From Stenotrophomonas tumulicola (lineage in GTDB: Bacteria; Pseudomonadota; Gammaproteobacteria; Xanthomonadales; Xanthomonadaceae), in contig NZ_JACGXS010000004.1 of NCBI RefSeq assembly GCF_014117215.1, positions 124,001 to 188,000 on the forward strand: 64,000 nt of DNA, written 5' to 3'. Position numbers and translations under genes: made by a program. The notes beneath the pieces are model-generated. The model was not told where the DNA came from. It searched no databases and worked only from the letters and a program-made list of their open reading frames with translations. How positions within the stretch are numbered: position 1 is the first letter of the stretch; each line of letters begins with the position of its first letter. Below, in pieces: positions 18,712 to 27,611 of the stretch.

Positions 18712-20082
18712 ATGAACCAGAAGCAGATGCTGCGTCCGGCTGCAGACGCGGCCACCTTGGCCTCGCCATTGGCCAACTTCAACACCGCCGATGCGGTGGA
18801 ACACCTGAACACCCTGGGCCAGCACCGCGCTGCCGAATTGCTGGCGGCGCTGCCGTTGCCGCGTGCGGTGAAAATGCTGGAAGCGCCCGAGCTGCAGCAT
18901 GCCGGCAAGCTGGTGGCTGCCTTGCCAGCGGCACGCGCAGCGGCGTTGCTGGGGCTCATGGCCGATGACCGCGCCACCGACATCGTGCTCGAACTGGATG
19001 CGGACGAGCGCGCACGGCTGGTGCCGCTGATCGGCGTCGAAGCCCGCCAGGTGATCCAGCGGCTGCTGAGCTACCCGCCGGATACCGCCGGTGCCTTGAT
19101 GACCACCGAGTTCGTCAGCGTGCCGTCCACCTGGACGATCGGGCAGACCCTGCAGCACATCCGGGAAGTCGAACGTACCCGCGAGACCGTGTACGCGATC
19201 TACGTGCTCGACCCGGCCAGCCAGCAACTGCAACAGGTGGTGACGATGCGCAGGCTGATCACCGGCCTGGCCGAGCAATCCATCCTCTCCGTGGCACAGG
19301 TCAATGCACCGGTCACCGTCGATGTGCACATGGACCAGGAAGAAGTGGCCCAGCTGATCCGCCGCCACGATCTGCTGGCCATTCCCGTGGTGGATGCGCA
19401 GCAGCACATGCTGGGCATCGTGACCGTGGACGATATCCTCGACGCGCTGATCGAAGAATCCACCGAGGACGCGCACAAGTTCGGTGGCATGGAAGCGTTG
19501 GAGAAGCCGTACATGCAGATCGGTTTCTTCGAGATGCTGCGCAAGCGCGGCGGCTGGCTCAGCGTGCTGTTCCTCGGTGAGATGCTGACCGCCAGCGCAA
19601 TGCAGCACTACGAGGATGAACTGGCACGCGCGGTGGTGCTGACGCTGTTCATTCCGTTGATCATGAGCTCCGGTGGCAACTCCGGCTCACAGGCCACCTC
19701 GCTGCTGATCCGCAGCCTGGCGCTGCGCGAACTGCGGTTGCGCGACTGGTGGAAGGTGGCCCTGCGCGAAGTCCCTACCGGCCTGGTGCTGGGCACGATC
19801 CTGGGCATGCTGGCGATGACCCGCATCATCGTCTGGCAGCTCGGCGGCCTGCATGACTATGGCGAGCATTGGCTGCTGCTCGCACTGACCGTGGCTGCAG
19901 CGCTGGTCGGCATCGTCACCTTCGGCTCGTTGTCCGGCTCGATGTTGCCGTTCGCCCTGAAGCGCCTGGGCTTCGATCCGGCCAGCGCCTCCGCCCCGTT
20001 CGTGGCCACGCTGGTGGACGTCACCGGGCTGGTCATCTACTTCAGCATCGCCGCCATGATCCTGCGCGGCACCCTCCTGTAA
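18712..20082 (+). CDS. mgtE: MgtE magnesium transporter
   Basis: A 456-residue MgtE channel. The order is the usual one: an N-terminal superhelical Mg2+-sensing domain (to about 135), two CBS domains (about 140-265, with MTTEFVSVP and GIVTVDDILDAL), a connecting helix, then five membrane helices with the pore signature SSGGNSGSQ. In known MgtE proteins, Mg2+ binding to the cytosolic domains closes the pore. Start 18712 is chosen over an in-frame TTG at 18568 because the added residues are low-complexity. The stop TAA is formed by the first A's of a palindromic repeat. Confidence 0.92.
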   Translation: MNQKQMLRPAADAATLASPLANFNTADAVEHLNTLGQHRAAELLAALPLPRAVKMLEAPELQHAGKLVAALPAARAAALLGLMADDRATDIVLELDADERARLVPLIGVEARQVIQRLLSYPPDTAGALMTTEFVSVPSTWTIGQTLQHIREVERTRETVYAIYVLDPASQQLQQVVTMRRLITGLAEQSILSVAQVNAPVTVDVHMDQEEVAQLIRRHDLLAIPVVDAQQHMLGIVTVDDILDALIEESTEDAHKFGGMEALEKPYMQIGFFEMLRKRGGWLSVLFLGEMLTASAMQHYEDELARAVVLTLFIPLIMSSGGNSGSQATSLLIRSLALRELRLRDWWKVALREVPTGLVLGTILGMLAMTRIIVWQLGGLHDYGEHWLLLALTVAAALVGIVTFGSLSGSMLPFALKRLGFDPASASAPFVATLVDVTGLVIYFSIAAMILRGTLL

Positions 20083-20162
20083 AAAAGGGGACGGAGGGGA
20101 TTAAGTCGCAAACGACGCGGACCTGCATCGTTTGCGACTTAATCCCCTCCGTCCCCTTTTTT
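20081..20162. repeat. REP-type palindrome with perfect 35-bp arms, probable two-way terminator
   Basis: The arms 20081-20115 and 20128-20162 are perfect reverse complements separated by 12 bases. Each outer end reads AAAAAAGGGGACGGAGGGG (or its complement), so transcripts in either direction form a stable stem followed by a run of U. The same core flanks the RAYT gene near 48 kb and recurs at 56402. It fills the gap between mgtE and the acetyltransferase gene almost completely. Confidence 0.85.
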
Positions 20163-20176
20163 GTTTTACTAGCGGC

Positions 20177-22915
20177 ATGAGCACCTACAACCTGCAGTCC
20201 GTGTTCCGCCCGCAATCGGTCGCCGTGGTCGGCGGCAGTCCGCGCGATCGTTCGGCGGGGCGCGCGGTGATGCGCAACCTGCGTGGGGCGGGGTTCGCCG
20301 GCAAGGTCGCCTGGATCAATCCGCGCCATGCGGAGATCGACGGCACCCGTACCGTCAAACGGTTGAAGGACCTGGACTGGGTGCCGGAGCTGATCGTGGT
20401 CACCGCCCCGGCCAGCATCGTGCCGCAGGTGATCGCCGATGCCGCCGCGCTGGGCGTGGCCGCTGCGATCATCCTCACCGCCAACCTTGGCGAGGGGTCG
20501 GGTTCGCTCGGTGCCCAGGTCGAAGCCAGCGCGCGCGCCAAGGGCCTGCGCATCCTCGGCCCGCACTGCCTGGGCGTGATCGCGCCGCATGCCCGGCTCA
20601 ACGCCAGCATCGCCGCGCACGTGCCGCAGGCCGGCGACCTGGCCCTGGTTTCCGAATCCAGCGCGATCGCCGCCGCGCTGGTGGAATGGGGCGTGGCACG
20701 CTCGGTGGGATTCTCCGCCGTGGTGTCGTTGGGCGACACCCTGGACGTGGACTTCGGCGACCTGCTGGATTACTTCGCCACCGACTACCGGACCCGCGCC
20801 ATCCTGCTGTACGTGGAACAGATCAAGGACGCGCGCAAGTTCATGTCGGCTGCGCGCGCCGCCGCCCGGTCCAAGCCGGTGATGGTGGTCAAATCCGGCC
20901 GTGCTGAGCGGATCATGCCGGGCAATGACACCCACGTGCAGGCCCTGGCGCGCGCCGATGATGTCTACGGCGCGGCATTCAATCGTGCTGGCCTGCTGCG
21001 CGTGAGTGCATTGGACGAGTTGTTCACTGCTGCCGAAACGCTGGGCCGGCTGGGATCTTTCCCGGGCCGGCGCCTGGCCATCCTCAGCAACGGTGGCGGT
21101 GTCGGCCGGCTGGCCGTGGACCAGCTGGCCGCGTTGCGCGGCACCCTGGCGACGTTGTCGGATGCCACCGTGCAGCAGCTGGATGCGGTGCTGCCGCAGG
21201 GCTGGTCGCGCTCCAACCCGGTGGACATCGTGGTCGACGCGGACGGTGAACGCTATGCCGCGGCCATCGAGGCATTGCTGGCCGACAACGAGAACGATGC
21301 GCTGCTGGTGGTCAACGTGCCCACCGCATTTACTTCGTCAGCCGACGCCGCACAGGCGCTGACCCGCACCCTGGGCCTGCGTCCGCGCCACCAGCGCGAC
21401 AAGCCGGTGTTCGCGGTATGGCTGGGCAATGACGAACGTGCCACCGCCACGCTGAATGCCGCCCGCGTGCCGACCTATCCGACCGAAGCCGAGGCCGTGC
21501 GTGGCTTCCAGCATCTGGTGCGCTACCGCGAGGCGCAGAACGCCCTGATGGAGACGCCGCCCAGCCTGCCCCAGGATTTCGTTGTCGACACCGCTGCCGG
21601 GCGTGCCATCGTCGAGGCCGCACTGGACGCCGGCCAACGCTGGCTGGACCCGCTGGCCACCCATGAACTGCTCAAGGCCTATGGCATCCCGTCCGCACCG
21701 GTGATGCAGGCACGCGATGCGCATGAAGCGATGGACCTGGCACAGCCACTGCTCGAGCAGGGCGCCAGCGTGGCGTTGAAGATCCTCTCGCCGGACATCC
21801 CGCATAAATCCGAAGTGGATGGGGTGCGCCTGAACCTGTCCACGCTGGCTGCGGTGCAGGCGGCGGCCACCCGCATCCTCGGCCGTGCGCGCGAGCTGCG
21901 GCCCGACGCCCGCATCGACGGGCTGCTGGTACAGCCGACCATCGTGCGGCCAAAGGCACGGGAGCTGATCGCCGGCATCGCCGACGATCCCACCTTCGGT
22001 CCGGTGATCGTGTTTGGCCGCGGTGGTACTGCCGTGGAAGTAATCAACGACAAGGCCCTGGCGCTGCCGCCACTCGACCTGCGGCTTGCACACGAACTGA
22101 TAGGCCGCACCCGGGTGTCGCGCATCCTCAAACCGTATGGCGATGTCCCCGCTGCCGACGAACGGGCGGTCGCACTGGCGCTGGTGAAGCTGGCCCAGCT
22201 GGCGGCCGACATCCCCGAGATCCGGACCCTGGACATCAACCCGCTGCTGGCCGACCGCGACGGCATCCTCGCACTGGATGCACGCGTGGCGGTGGCGCCC
22301 TCGCGCATCCTGCACAAGGGCCGCGGCCATCCACGCTTTTCCATCTTCCCGTATCCGAAGGAATGGGAGCGCGACCTGCTGCTGTCCGATGGCAGCCGTG
22401 CCTTCGTGCGGCCGGTGCGGCCGGAAGACGACGCGCTGTTCCGCGCCTTCTTCGCCCGCGTCACCGACGAAGACCTGCGCCTGCGCTTCTTCCAGTCGGT
22501 CAAGCATTTCAGCCATGAGTTCATCGCGCGCCTGACCCAGCTCGACTACGCGCGTTCCATCGCACTGGTGGCGATCGATCCGCGCAACGGCGACATGCTG
22601 GGTGCGGTGCGCCTGCACGCCGACGCCGATTACCATCGCGGCGAATACGGCATCCTGATCCGCTCGGACCTGAAGGGCCACGGCATCGGCTGGCGTTTGA
22701 TGACCATCATGATCGAATACGCGCAATGGCTGGGGCTGGACGTGGTGGAAGGCCAGGTGCTGCGCGAGAACAGCACCATGATCGCGATGTGCCAGAGTCT
22801 CGGTTTCAACGCCCGGCTGGACCCGGACGATTCCACGGTGATGATGGTGACGCTGCCGGTGCAGCAGGTGACGCTGCCGGTTGCCGCCGCGCAGGAGGGG
22901 CCTGTAGAGTCGTAG
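20177..22915 (+). CDS. Pat/YfiQ-type protein lysine acetyltransferase (acyl-CoA synthetase-like domain plus GNAT)
   Basis: A 912-residue protein of the PatZ/YfiQ type. It opens with a CoA-binding Rossmann domain (SVAVVGGSPRD), then the succinyl-CoA-ligase-like domain and an ATP-grasp domain (about 490-715), and ends with a GNAT domain (about 735-890) containing the acetyl-CoA loop RSDLKGHGIGWRL. Enzymes of this kind acetylate and switch off acetyl-CoA synthetase and other proteins; the NDP-ligase part is usually inactive and regulatory. ATG at 20177 is only 14 bp after a terminator-like repeat, so its promoter may lie within or read through the repeat. Confidence 0.87.
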   Translation: MSTYNLQSVFRPQSVAVVGGSPRDRSAGRAVMRNLRGAGFAGKVAWINPRHAEIDGTRTVKRLKDLDWVPELIVVTAPASIVPQVIADAAALGVAAAIILTANLGEGSGSLGAQVEASARAKGLRILGPHCLGVIAPHARLNASIAAHVPQAGDLALVSESSAIAAALVEWGVARSVGFSAVVSLGDTLDVDFGDLLDYFATDYRTRAILLYVEQIKDARKFMSAARAAARSKPVMVVKSGRAERIMPGNDTHVQALARADDVYGAAFNRAGLLRVSALDELFTAAETLGRLGSFPGRRLAILSNGGGVGRLAVDQLAALRGTLATLSDATVQQLDAVLPQGWSRSNPVDIVVDADGERYAAAIEALLADNENDALLVVNVPTAFTSSADAAQALTRTLGLRPRHQRDKPVFAVWLGNDERATATLNAARVPTYPTEAEAVRGFQHLVRYREAQNALMETPPSLPQDFVVDTAAGRAIVEAALDAGQRWLDPLATHELLKAYGIPSAPVMQARDAHEAMDLAQPLLEQGASVALKILSPDIPHKSEVDGVRLNLSTLAAVQAAATRILGRARELRPDARIDGLLVQPTIVRPKARELIAGIADDPTFGPVIVFGRGGTAVEVINDKALALPPLDLRLAHELIGRTRVSRILKPYGDVPAADERAVALALVKLAQLAADIPEIRTLDINPLLADRDGILALDARVAVAPSRILHKGRGHPRFSIFPYPKEWERDLLLSDGSRAFVRPVRPEDDALFRAFFARVTDEDLRLRFFQSVKHFSHEFIARLTQLDYARSIALVAIDPRNGDMLGAVRLHADADYHRGEYGILIRSDLKGHGIGWRLMTIMIEYAQWLGLDVVEGQVLRENSTMIAMCQSLGFNARLDPDDSTVMMVTLPVQQVTLPVAAAQEGPVES

Positions 22916-22957
22916 CCAGCCTCTTGCAACGTCCCATCCTGGACTGGAGCTGCAGTG

Positions 22958-23101
22958 ATGCCGAAACGTAATGGCGCAACCCGCTTTCTCGTCGTCGTGG
23001 TGGTCGCCGCGGCCCTGTTCGTGGCTGGCTATTTCGTTGGCAAGGCGCTGGGCGAGGCAGACGCACGCGACGGAACCGCCATCGAAGCCGCGCGCAGCTG
23101 A
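22958..23101 (+). CDS. Small single-pass membrane protein (47 residues)
   Basis: A short frame beginning MPKRNGATRF, followed by a Val/Ala-rich hydrophobic helix (about 10-30) and a charged C-terminal tail of mixed acidic and basic residues. The basic N-terminus predicts that it stays inside and the tail is periplasmic. Codon use is GC3-rich like the neighbours. It sits 42 bp after the acetyltransferase gene and 42 bp before the hydrolase gene. I know no function. Confidence 0.55.
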   Translation: MPKRNGATRFLVVVVVAAALFVAGYFVGKALGEADARDGTAIEAARS

Positions 23102-23143
23102 GGGCGGCCATCCCATTCTGCCGTCATCGGCGACAATGGGCGC

Positions 23144-23872
23144 ATGAGTGAACGTATCCCCCTGCTGCTGCTGCCCGGCCTGCTCAATGACGCCGAGCTG
23201 TGGCGCGCCCAGCTGACTGATCTGGCTGACATCGCCGATTGCTCGGTCGGTGACCTCACCCGTGGCGAGACCCTGCAGGCGGTGGCTGAAGCGGTGCTGT
23301 CACAGGCCCCCGAACGCTTCGCCCTGGCCGGGTTCTCGCTTGGTGGATTCGTTGCCCAGCAGATCCTGCGTATCGCACCGCAGCGCGTGCTGCGGCTGGC
23401 GCTGGTCGATACCTCCCTACACGCCGATTCGCCCGAGCGTGCACGCCAGCGCGCCGCGCAGGCGGCGAGCGTGCGCCTGTCGGCGGGGAATCCGCGGCGC
23501 GCGTTCCATGGTTTCGGCGACAAGCTGATGCGCAGCTACATCGATGCGTCGCGGCTGGATGACCACCGACTGGTGCAGCGCGTACGTGACATGACCGCGC
23601 GCCTGGGCGCGGAGGTTTTCCTGCGACAGAGTGCGCTGGAGCGCACCGATGGCCATGAGCTGCTGGCGGCCTACCGCGATCCACTGCTGATCGTCTGCGG
23701 TGCCAACGACCGCATCACCCCGCTGGTGATCAGTGAGGAGATGCATGCGCTGGCTCCGCATTCCACGCTGGTGGTCATTCCAGAGTGCGGCCACCTGGCC
23801 CCGATGGAAAAGCCGGACGAGGTCAGCCATGCGCTGCGTGCATGGCTGCAGGAGGAGAACGGTTCGCTGTAA
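23144..23872 (+). CDS. Alpha/beta hydrolase
   Basis: A 242-residue single-domain alpha/beta hydrolase. LLLLPGLLND is the oxyanion-side loop, GFSLGGF (about residue 68) the nucleophile elbow with the catalytic Ser, the GANDRITP segment supplies the Asp, and the ECGHLAPMEKP segment the His. It has no signal peptide and so acts in the cytoplasm. The substrate is unknown; the family includes esterases and MenH-like enzymes. Confidence 0.8.
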   Translation: MSERIPLLLLPGLLNDAELWRAQLTDLADIADCSVGDLTRGETLQAVAEAVLSQAPERFALAGFSLGGFVAQQILRIAPQRVLRLALVDTSLHADSPERARQRAAQAASVRLSAGNPRRAFHGFGDKLMRSYIDASRLDDHRLVQRVRDMTARLGAEVFLRQSALERTDGHELLAAYRDPLLIVCGANDRITPLVISEEMHALAPHSTLVVIPECGHLAPMEKPDEVSHALRAWLQEENGSL

Positions 23873-23880
23873 GCGCTGTG

Positions 23881-23990
23881 CTCGCCGGGCATGGCCCGGC
23901 GCTACGGGAAAACAGGCATGGCCCGGGGCCACAGAAATATAGGCATGGCCCGGCGTTACGGGGAAATGGGCATGGCCCGGGGCTGTCGGC
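23881..23990. repeat. Cluster of SMAG-type repeats, one intact and about three degenerate
   Basis: 23881-23905 is an intact element whose reverse complement reads GTAGCGCCGGGCC and onward through the second arm to GAG. Further half-elements with the core GGCATGGCCCGG follow at about 23914, 23941 and 23968. They fill the gap between the convergent hydrolase and dkgB genes. Confidence 0.7.
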
Positions 23991-23995
23991 CTGCT

Positions 23996-24799
23996 TCAAT
24001 CCCAGGCGGGTGCGATGCCTTCCGGGTTGGCCAGGCGATGGCCGCGGTCCAGTTTCGCGATCTGCGCCAGGTCTTCTTCAGTCAGACGCAGGCTGGCCGC
24101 TTCCAGGTTGCTAGCCAGGTTCGCGCGTTTGGTCGACGAAGGAATCACCGCGAAATCCTGCTGCAGCGCCCATGCCAACGCAACCTGCGCGGCGCTGGCC
24201 TGGTGACGGCCGGCGATGGCCTGGATCACCGGGTCCTTGATCACTTCACCATAGGCCAGGCTCATGTACGCGGTGATGTGGATGCCCTGTTCCTGCAGGA
24301 ACGGCACCAGCAGGCGGTTCTGCAGGTAGGGATGGATCTCGACCTGGTTGGTGGCGATTTCGCCGGCCCCCAGGATGCCGATGGCGCGGCGAGTCTGCGC
24401 GATGGTGAAGTTGGAGATGCCGATCTCCTTGGTCAGCCCCTGTACCTTGGCTTCGGCCAGCGCGCCCAGGTATTCCTCCATCGGCACGGCATCGTCCGGC
24501 GATGGCCAGTGGATCAGGGTGAGGTCGAGGCGGTCGGTGCGCAGCTTGTCCAGGCTGGTGCGCAGGCTGGCCAGCAGCGCGTCGTGCTTGAACTCGCTGA
24601 TCCAGATCTTGCTGGTCAGGTAGATATCATCGCGCGGCACGCTGGATTCGGCGATGGCCAGGCCGACTTCGGCCTCGTTGCCGTAGATCTGCGCGGTGTC
24701 GATGGCGCGGTAGCCGACGTCCAGCGCGTCGCGCACCGAATCGATGACGGCCTGGTCCTTCAGGCGGAACGTGCCAAGGCCAAAAGCGGGAACGGTCAT
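23996..24799 (-). CDS. dkgB: 2,5-diketo-D-gluconate reductase B (aldo/keto reductase)
   Basis: A 267-residue aldo/keto reductase, the same length as E. coli DkgB and very similar to it: [11 protein letters not shown] at the start, [11 protein letters not shown] with the catalytic Asp/Tyr, LIHWPSP with the catalytic His, IPSSTKR for NADPH, and a final EGIAPAWD. It reduces 2,5-diketogluconate and assorted aldehydes such as methylglyoxal with NADPH. It lies downstream of the MFS gene on the same strand with an 83-bp gap, so the two may be co-transcribed. Confidence 0.88.
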   Translation of the reverse strand: MTVPAFGLGTFRLKDQAVIDSVRDALDVGYRAIDTAQIYGNEAEVGLAIAESSVPRDDIYLTSKIWISEFKHDALLASLRTSLDKLRTDRLDLTLIHWPSPDDAVPMEEYLGALAEAKVQGLTKEIGISNFTIAQTRRAIGILGAGEIATNQVEIHPYLQNRLLVPFLQEQGIHITAYMSLAYGEVIKDPVIQAIAGRHQASAAQVALAWALQQDFAVIPSSTKRANLASNLEAASLRLTEEDLAQIAKLDRGHRLANPEGIAPAWD

Positions 24800-24882
24800 T
24801 GCGGGAAACTCCAGCAGGGGATAGGGAGAGGGTAGGGCAGGCGCCGTGTGCATGCGGGCAACGGCGCGTTGCGCAGGATGGG

Positions 24883-26097
24883 TCAATGCGCGGCGATGGC
24901 AATCCCGTCGGCACGGTCATCGATGCCATCGCGACGATCCAGGCGGCCGCTCAGCACGGTCAGCGCGAAAGCGCCCACCACGACCACCGCGCCCATCCAT
25001 GGCGTGTGCATCAGGCCGATATGTTCCACCACCAGCCCGCCCAGCGAGGCGCCCAGCGCGATGCCGATGTTGAAGGCGGCGATGTTCAGCCCGGACGCCA
25101 CGTCGGTGGCCTGTGGCGCATGGCGCTGTGCCTGCTTCACCACGTATACCTGCAGCCCCGGCACGTTGCCGAACGCCACCGCGCCCAGCGCCAGCACCGT
25201 CAGCAGTACCAGCCAGGTGTTGTAAGCGGTGAAGGTGAGCACCAGCAGCACCAGTGCCAGCAGCGCGAAGATGCGCTTCAGCGCCGGGACCGGGCCGAGG
25301 CGATCGGCCAGGCGGCCGCCCCAGATATTGCCGAACGCCACCGACACGCCATACACCAGCAGCACGCCGCTGACCGCATTGGCGGAAAAGCCGGTCACCT
25401 GCTGCAGGATCGGTGCCAGGTAGGTGAACGACAGGAAGGTGCCGCCATAACCGAGCGCGGTCATCGCATACACCATCAGCAGGCGCGGCTGCGCCAGCAC
25501 GGACAGCTGCTGGCGGAAGCTCGCCGGGGCACTCCGCGGTATGTTGCGCGGCACGAACAGCAGGCTGCCCAGCAAGGCCACCACGCCCAGCCCGGAAACG
25601 GCCAGGAAGGTCGCGCGCCAGCCCAGGTGCTGGCCGATGAAGGTACCCAGTGGCACGCCGGTGACCAGCGCGACGGTAAGCCCGGTGAACATGATCGCGA
25701 TGGCACTGGCGGCCTTCTCCTTCGGCACCACCGAGGTGGCGATGATCGAACCGATGGAGAAGAACACGCCGTGCGCCAGGCCGGTGAGGATGCGCGCGAC
25801 GATCAGCGAACCGTAGCCCGGGGCCATCCAGGCCACCAGGTTGCCGAGCGTGAATACCAGCATCAAGGCGACCAGCAGGGTCTTGCGCGGGACACGGCCG
25901 GTGAGCGCGGTCAGCACCGGCGCGCCGATGGCCACGCCCAGTGCATAAAGGGACACCAGCAGTCCGGCCGAAGGCAGGCTGACCTGCAGGTCGGCGGCGA
26001 TGGTGGGGATGAGCCCGACGATGACGAACTCGGTGGTGCCGATGGCGAAGGCACCGAGGGTCAACGCCAGCAGGGCGAGGGGAATGCCACGGGTCAT
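24883..26097 (-). CDS. MFS transporter, YdhP/AraJ-like DHA1 family
   Basis: A 404-residue major facilitator with 12 predicted helices. [15 protein letters not shown] at the start and the loop between helices 2 and 3 (LTGRVPRK) are typical of the YdhP/AraJ branch of drug or sugar exporters. The substrate is unknown. It is divergent from a LysR-type regulator across a 106-bp gap, which is the usual layout of a regulator with its target. Confidence 0.85.
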   Translation of the reverse strand: MTRGIPLALLALTLGAFAIGTTEFVIVGLIPTIAADLQVSLPSAGLLVSLYALGVAIGAPVLTALTGRVPRKTLLVALMLVFTLGNLVAWMAPGYGSLIVARILTGLAHGVFFSIGSIIATSVVPKEKAASAIAIMFTGLTVALVTGVPLGTFIGQHLGWRATFLAVSGLGVVALLGSLLFVPRNIPRSAPASFRQQLSVLAQPRLLMVYAMTALGYGGTFLSFTYLAPILQQVTGFSANAVSGVLLVYGVSVAFGNIWGGRLADRLGPVPALKRIFALLALVLLVLTFTAYNTWLVLLTVLALGAVAFGNVPGLQVYVVKQAQRHAPQATDVASGLNIAAFNIGIALGASLGGLVVEHIGLMHTPWMGAVVVVGAFALTVLSGRLDRRDGIDDRADGIAIAAH

Positions 26098-26172
26098 GAC
26101 AGGGTCCGGCAGGGAAGGAAGGGGCGCAGTCTGCGCCGGCCCCCGGTGGCGAAAAACCCGCCTTCACGCCAA

Positions 26173-26196
26173 TGACTATTGCCTGATGGTCAATAA
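26173..26196. promoter_or_regulatory. Candidate LysR operator in the MFS/lysR intergenic region
   Basis: The sequence ATTG-N9-CAAT (26178-26194) contains a T-N11-A core, the usual LysR-type binding pattern, and lies just before the regulator start and between divergent genes. The dyad is short, so this is a candidate only. Confidence 0.4.
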
Positions 26197-26203
26197 TGCG
26201 GCC

Positions 26204-27106
26204 ATGAAGACCACTCTGGACGAAATGCAGGCGCTGCTTGCCGTCATCGACAGCGGCACGCTCAGCGCGGCTGCCGAGCAGCTGGGGCAGACCCCGTCGG
26301 GCATCAGCCGGGCACTGGGGCGGCTGGAAGAGAAGCTGGGCACGACCCTGTTGACCCGCACCACGCGCCGCCTGCACCTGACCGCTGAAGGCGAGGCATT
26401 CGTACACCAGGCTCGACGCATCGTGGAAGCGGTGGAATCGGCGGAAGAGGACATGGCCCTGCGGCGCCAGCGGCCGGCGGGCCGGTTGCGGGTGGATGCG
26501 GCGATGCCGTTCGTGCTGCATGTCATCGCGCCGCAGGTGGCCGCGTACCGCGCGCAGTTCCCCGAGGTCGCGCTGGAGCTCAACAGTTCCGAACGCTACA
26601 TCGACCTGCTGGAGCGGCGCACCGACCTGGCCATCCGCATCGGCCCGCTGGCCGATTCCACCCTGCATGCGCGACTGCTCGGACGCAGCCGGCTGCAACT
26701 GGTGGCCAGCCCCGCCTACCTGCACGCCCATGGGCAGCCGGGCGCCGTCGCCGATCTGGCCGGGCACGCCCTGCTGGGCTTCAACGAACCGGAATCGCTC
26801 AATCGCTGGCCGCTGGTCGGGGACGATGACGGGCAGTTGCGGGTGCGTCCGGCCATCGCCGTGTCCAGCGGTGAAACGCTGCGCCGGCTGGCGGTGGAAG
26901 GCGTCGGCATCACCTGCCTGTCCGATTTCCTCACCGAGGCGGACCGCGCATCCGGCGCGCTGGTACCGGTACTGAGCGCCCGGACCCTGGACGTCCATCA
27001 ACCCATCCACGCGGTGTATTACCGCAACACCGCCGTGTCCGCACGGGTGCGTTCGTTCGTCGACTTCCTGGCCGATGCCTTGCAGGCCAGGGCCTGGATG
27101 CGCTGA
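26204..27106 (+). CDS. LysR-family transcriptional regulator
   Basis: A 300-residue LTTR. The N-terminal winged helix-turn-helix spans residues 1-60 (SGTLSAAAEQLGQTPSGISR is the HTH), a linker helix follows, and then a periplasmic-binding-protein-like effector domain of the AaeR/DmlR-type branch. It probably regulates the divergent MFS-dkgB pair. ATG at 26204 puts the HTH at the normal distance; ATG at 26186 would add six residues and overlap the candidate operator. Confidence 0.87.
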   Translation: MKTTLDEMQALLAVIDSGTLSAAAEQLGQTPSGISRALGRLEEKLGTTLLTRTTRRLHLTAEGEAFVHQARRIVEAVESAEEDMALRRQRPAGRLRVDAAMPFVLHVIAPQVAAYRAQFPEVALELNSSERYIDLLERRTDLAIRIGPLADSTLHARLLGRSRLQLVASPAYLHAHGQPGAVADLAGHALLGFNEPESLNRWPLVGDDDGQLRVRPAIAVSSGETLRRLAVEGVGITCLSDFLTEADRASGALVPVLSARTLDVHQPIHAVYYRNTAVSARVRSFVDFLADALQARAWMR

Positions 27107-27137
27107 AAGACGCATCGGCATGGACGGCGGATCATAA

Positions 27138-27156
27138 TGTAACTATATTTGTTACA
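27138..27156. promoter_or_regulatory. Palindromic operator overlapping the Rrf2-family start codon
   Basis: TGTAAC-N7-GTTACA is a perfect dyad whose last base is the A of the regulator ATG. The AT-rich spacer (TATATTT) and the CATAAT just upstream could be the -10 region. A protein bound here would block the start of its own gene, so autorepression of the rrf2-flavoprotein operon is likely. The region stands out as unusually AT-rich for this chromosome. Confidence 0.65.
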
Positions 27157-27611
27157 TGAAAGCCGCAAACCCATTGTCCGACGCGCTGCATGTCATGGCC
27201 CACCTGGTGGGCCAGGCCGAACCACGCACCTCCGAGCAGCTGGCGCAGTGCCTGCCAACCCATCCGGTGGTGATCCGCCGCCTGCTCGGCCAGTTGCAGA
27301 AGGGCGGGCTGGTGCACAGCGTGCGTGGACATGGTGGCGGCAGCCAACTGGCACGCAATGCCGCCGACATCACCCTGCACGACATCTACATCGCCATCGG
27401 GGCGCCAGCGCTGGTGCAGGCCGGCGCACGCGACGCAACGCGCGGTTGTCCGATCAAACAGCTGGTCGACCAGGCACTGGACGATGGCGCGCGCCAGGCC
27501 CAGCGCCTGCTCGAGCAACGCCTGCAGGGCATCACCCTGGATCGACTCGGCGCCGAGTTCGCAGACCACCTGCAACAGCACACCCCCCACGGAGGATCCC
27601 ATGCAGGCTGA
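27156..27611 (+). CDS. Rrf2-family transcriptional regulator
   Basis: A 151-residue Rrf2-type repressor (YwnA/IscR relatives) with a winged HTH in the first 70 residues and a segment reading RGHGGGSQLAR that matches the wing of the family. The three-cysteine cluster of iron-sulfur members is absent: only two isolated Cys are seen, in AQCLP and GCPIK. It probably senses oxidants or electrophiles through thiols rather than an Fe-S cluster. Its stop overlaps the flavoprotein gene by 11 bp, so that gene is its likely target. Confidence 0.82.
   Translation: MKAANPLSDALHVMAHLVGQAEPRTSEQLAQCLPTHPVVIRRLLGQLQKGGLVHSVRGHGGGSQLARNAADITLHDIYIAIGAPALVQAGARDATRGCPIKQLVDQALDDGARQAQRLLEQRLQGITLDRLGAEFADHLQQHTPHGGSHAG

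Noticed and set aside
23881-23990. CRISPR-like repeat run
   Set aside because: The units are irregularly spaced, degenerate and palindromic with the SMAG core, with no spacers and no cas genes nearby.
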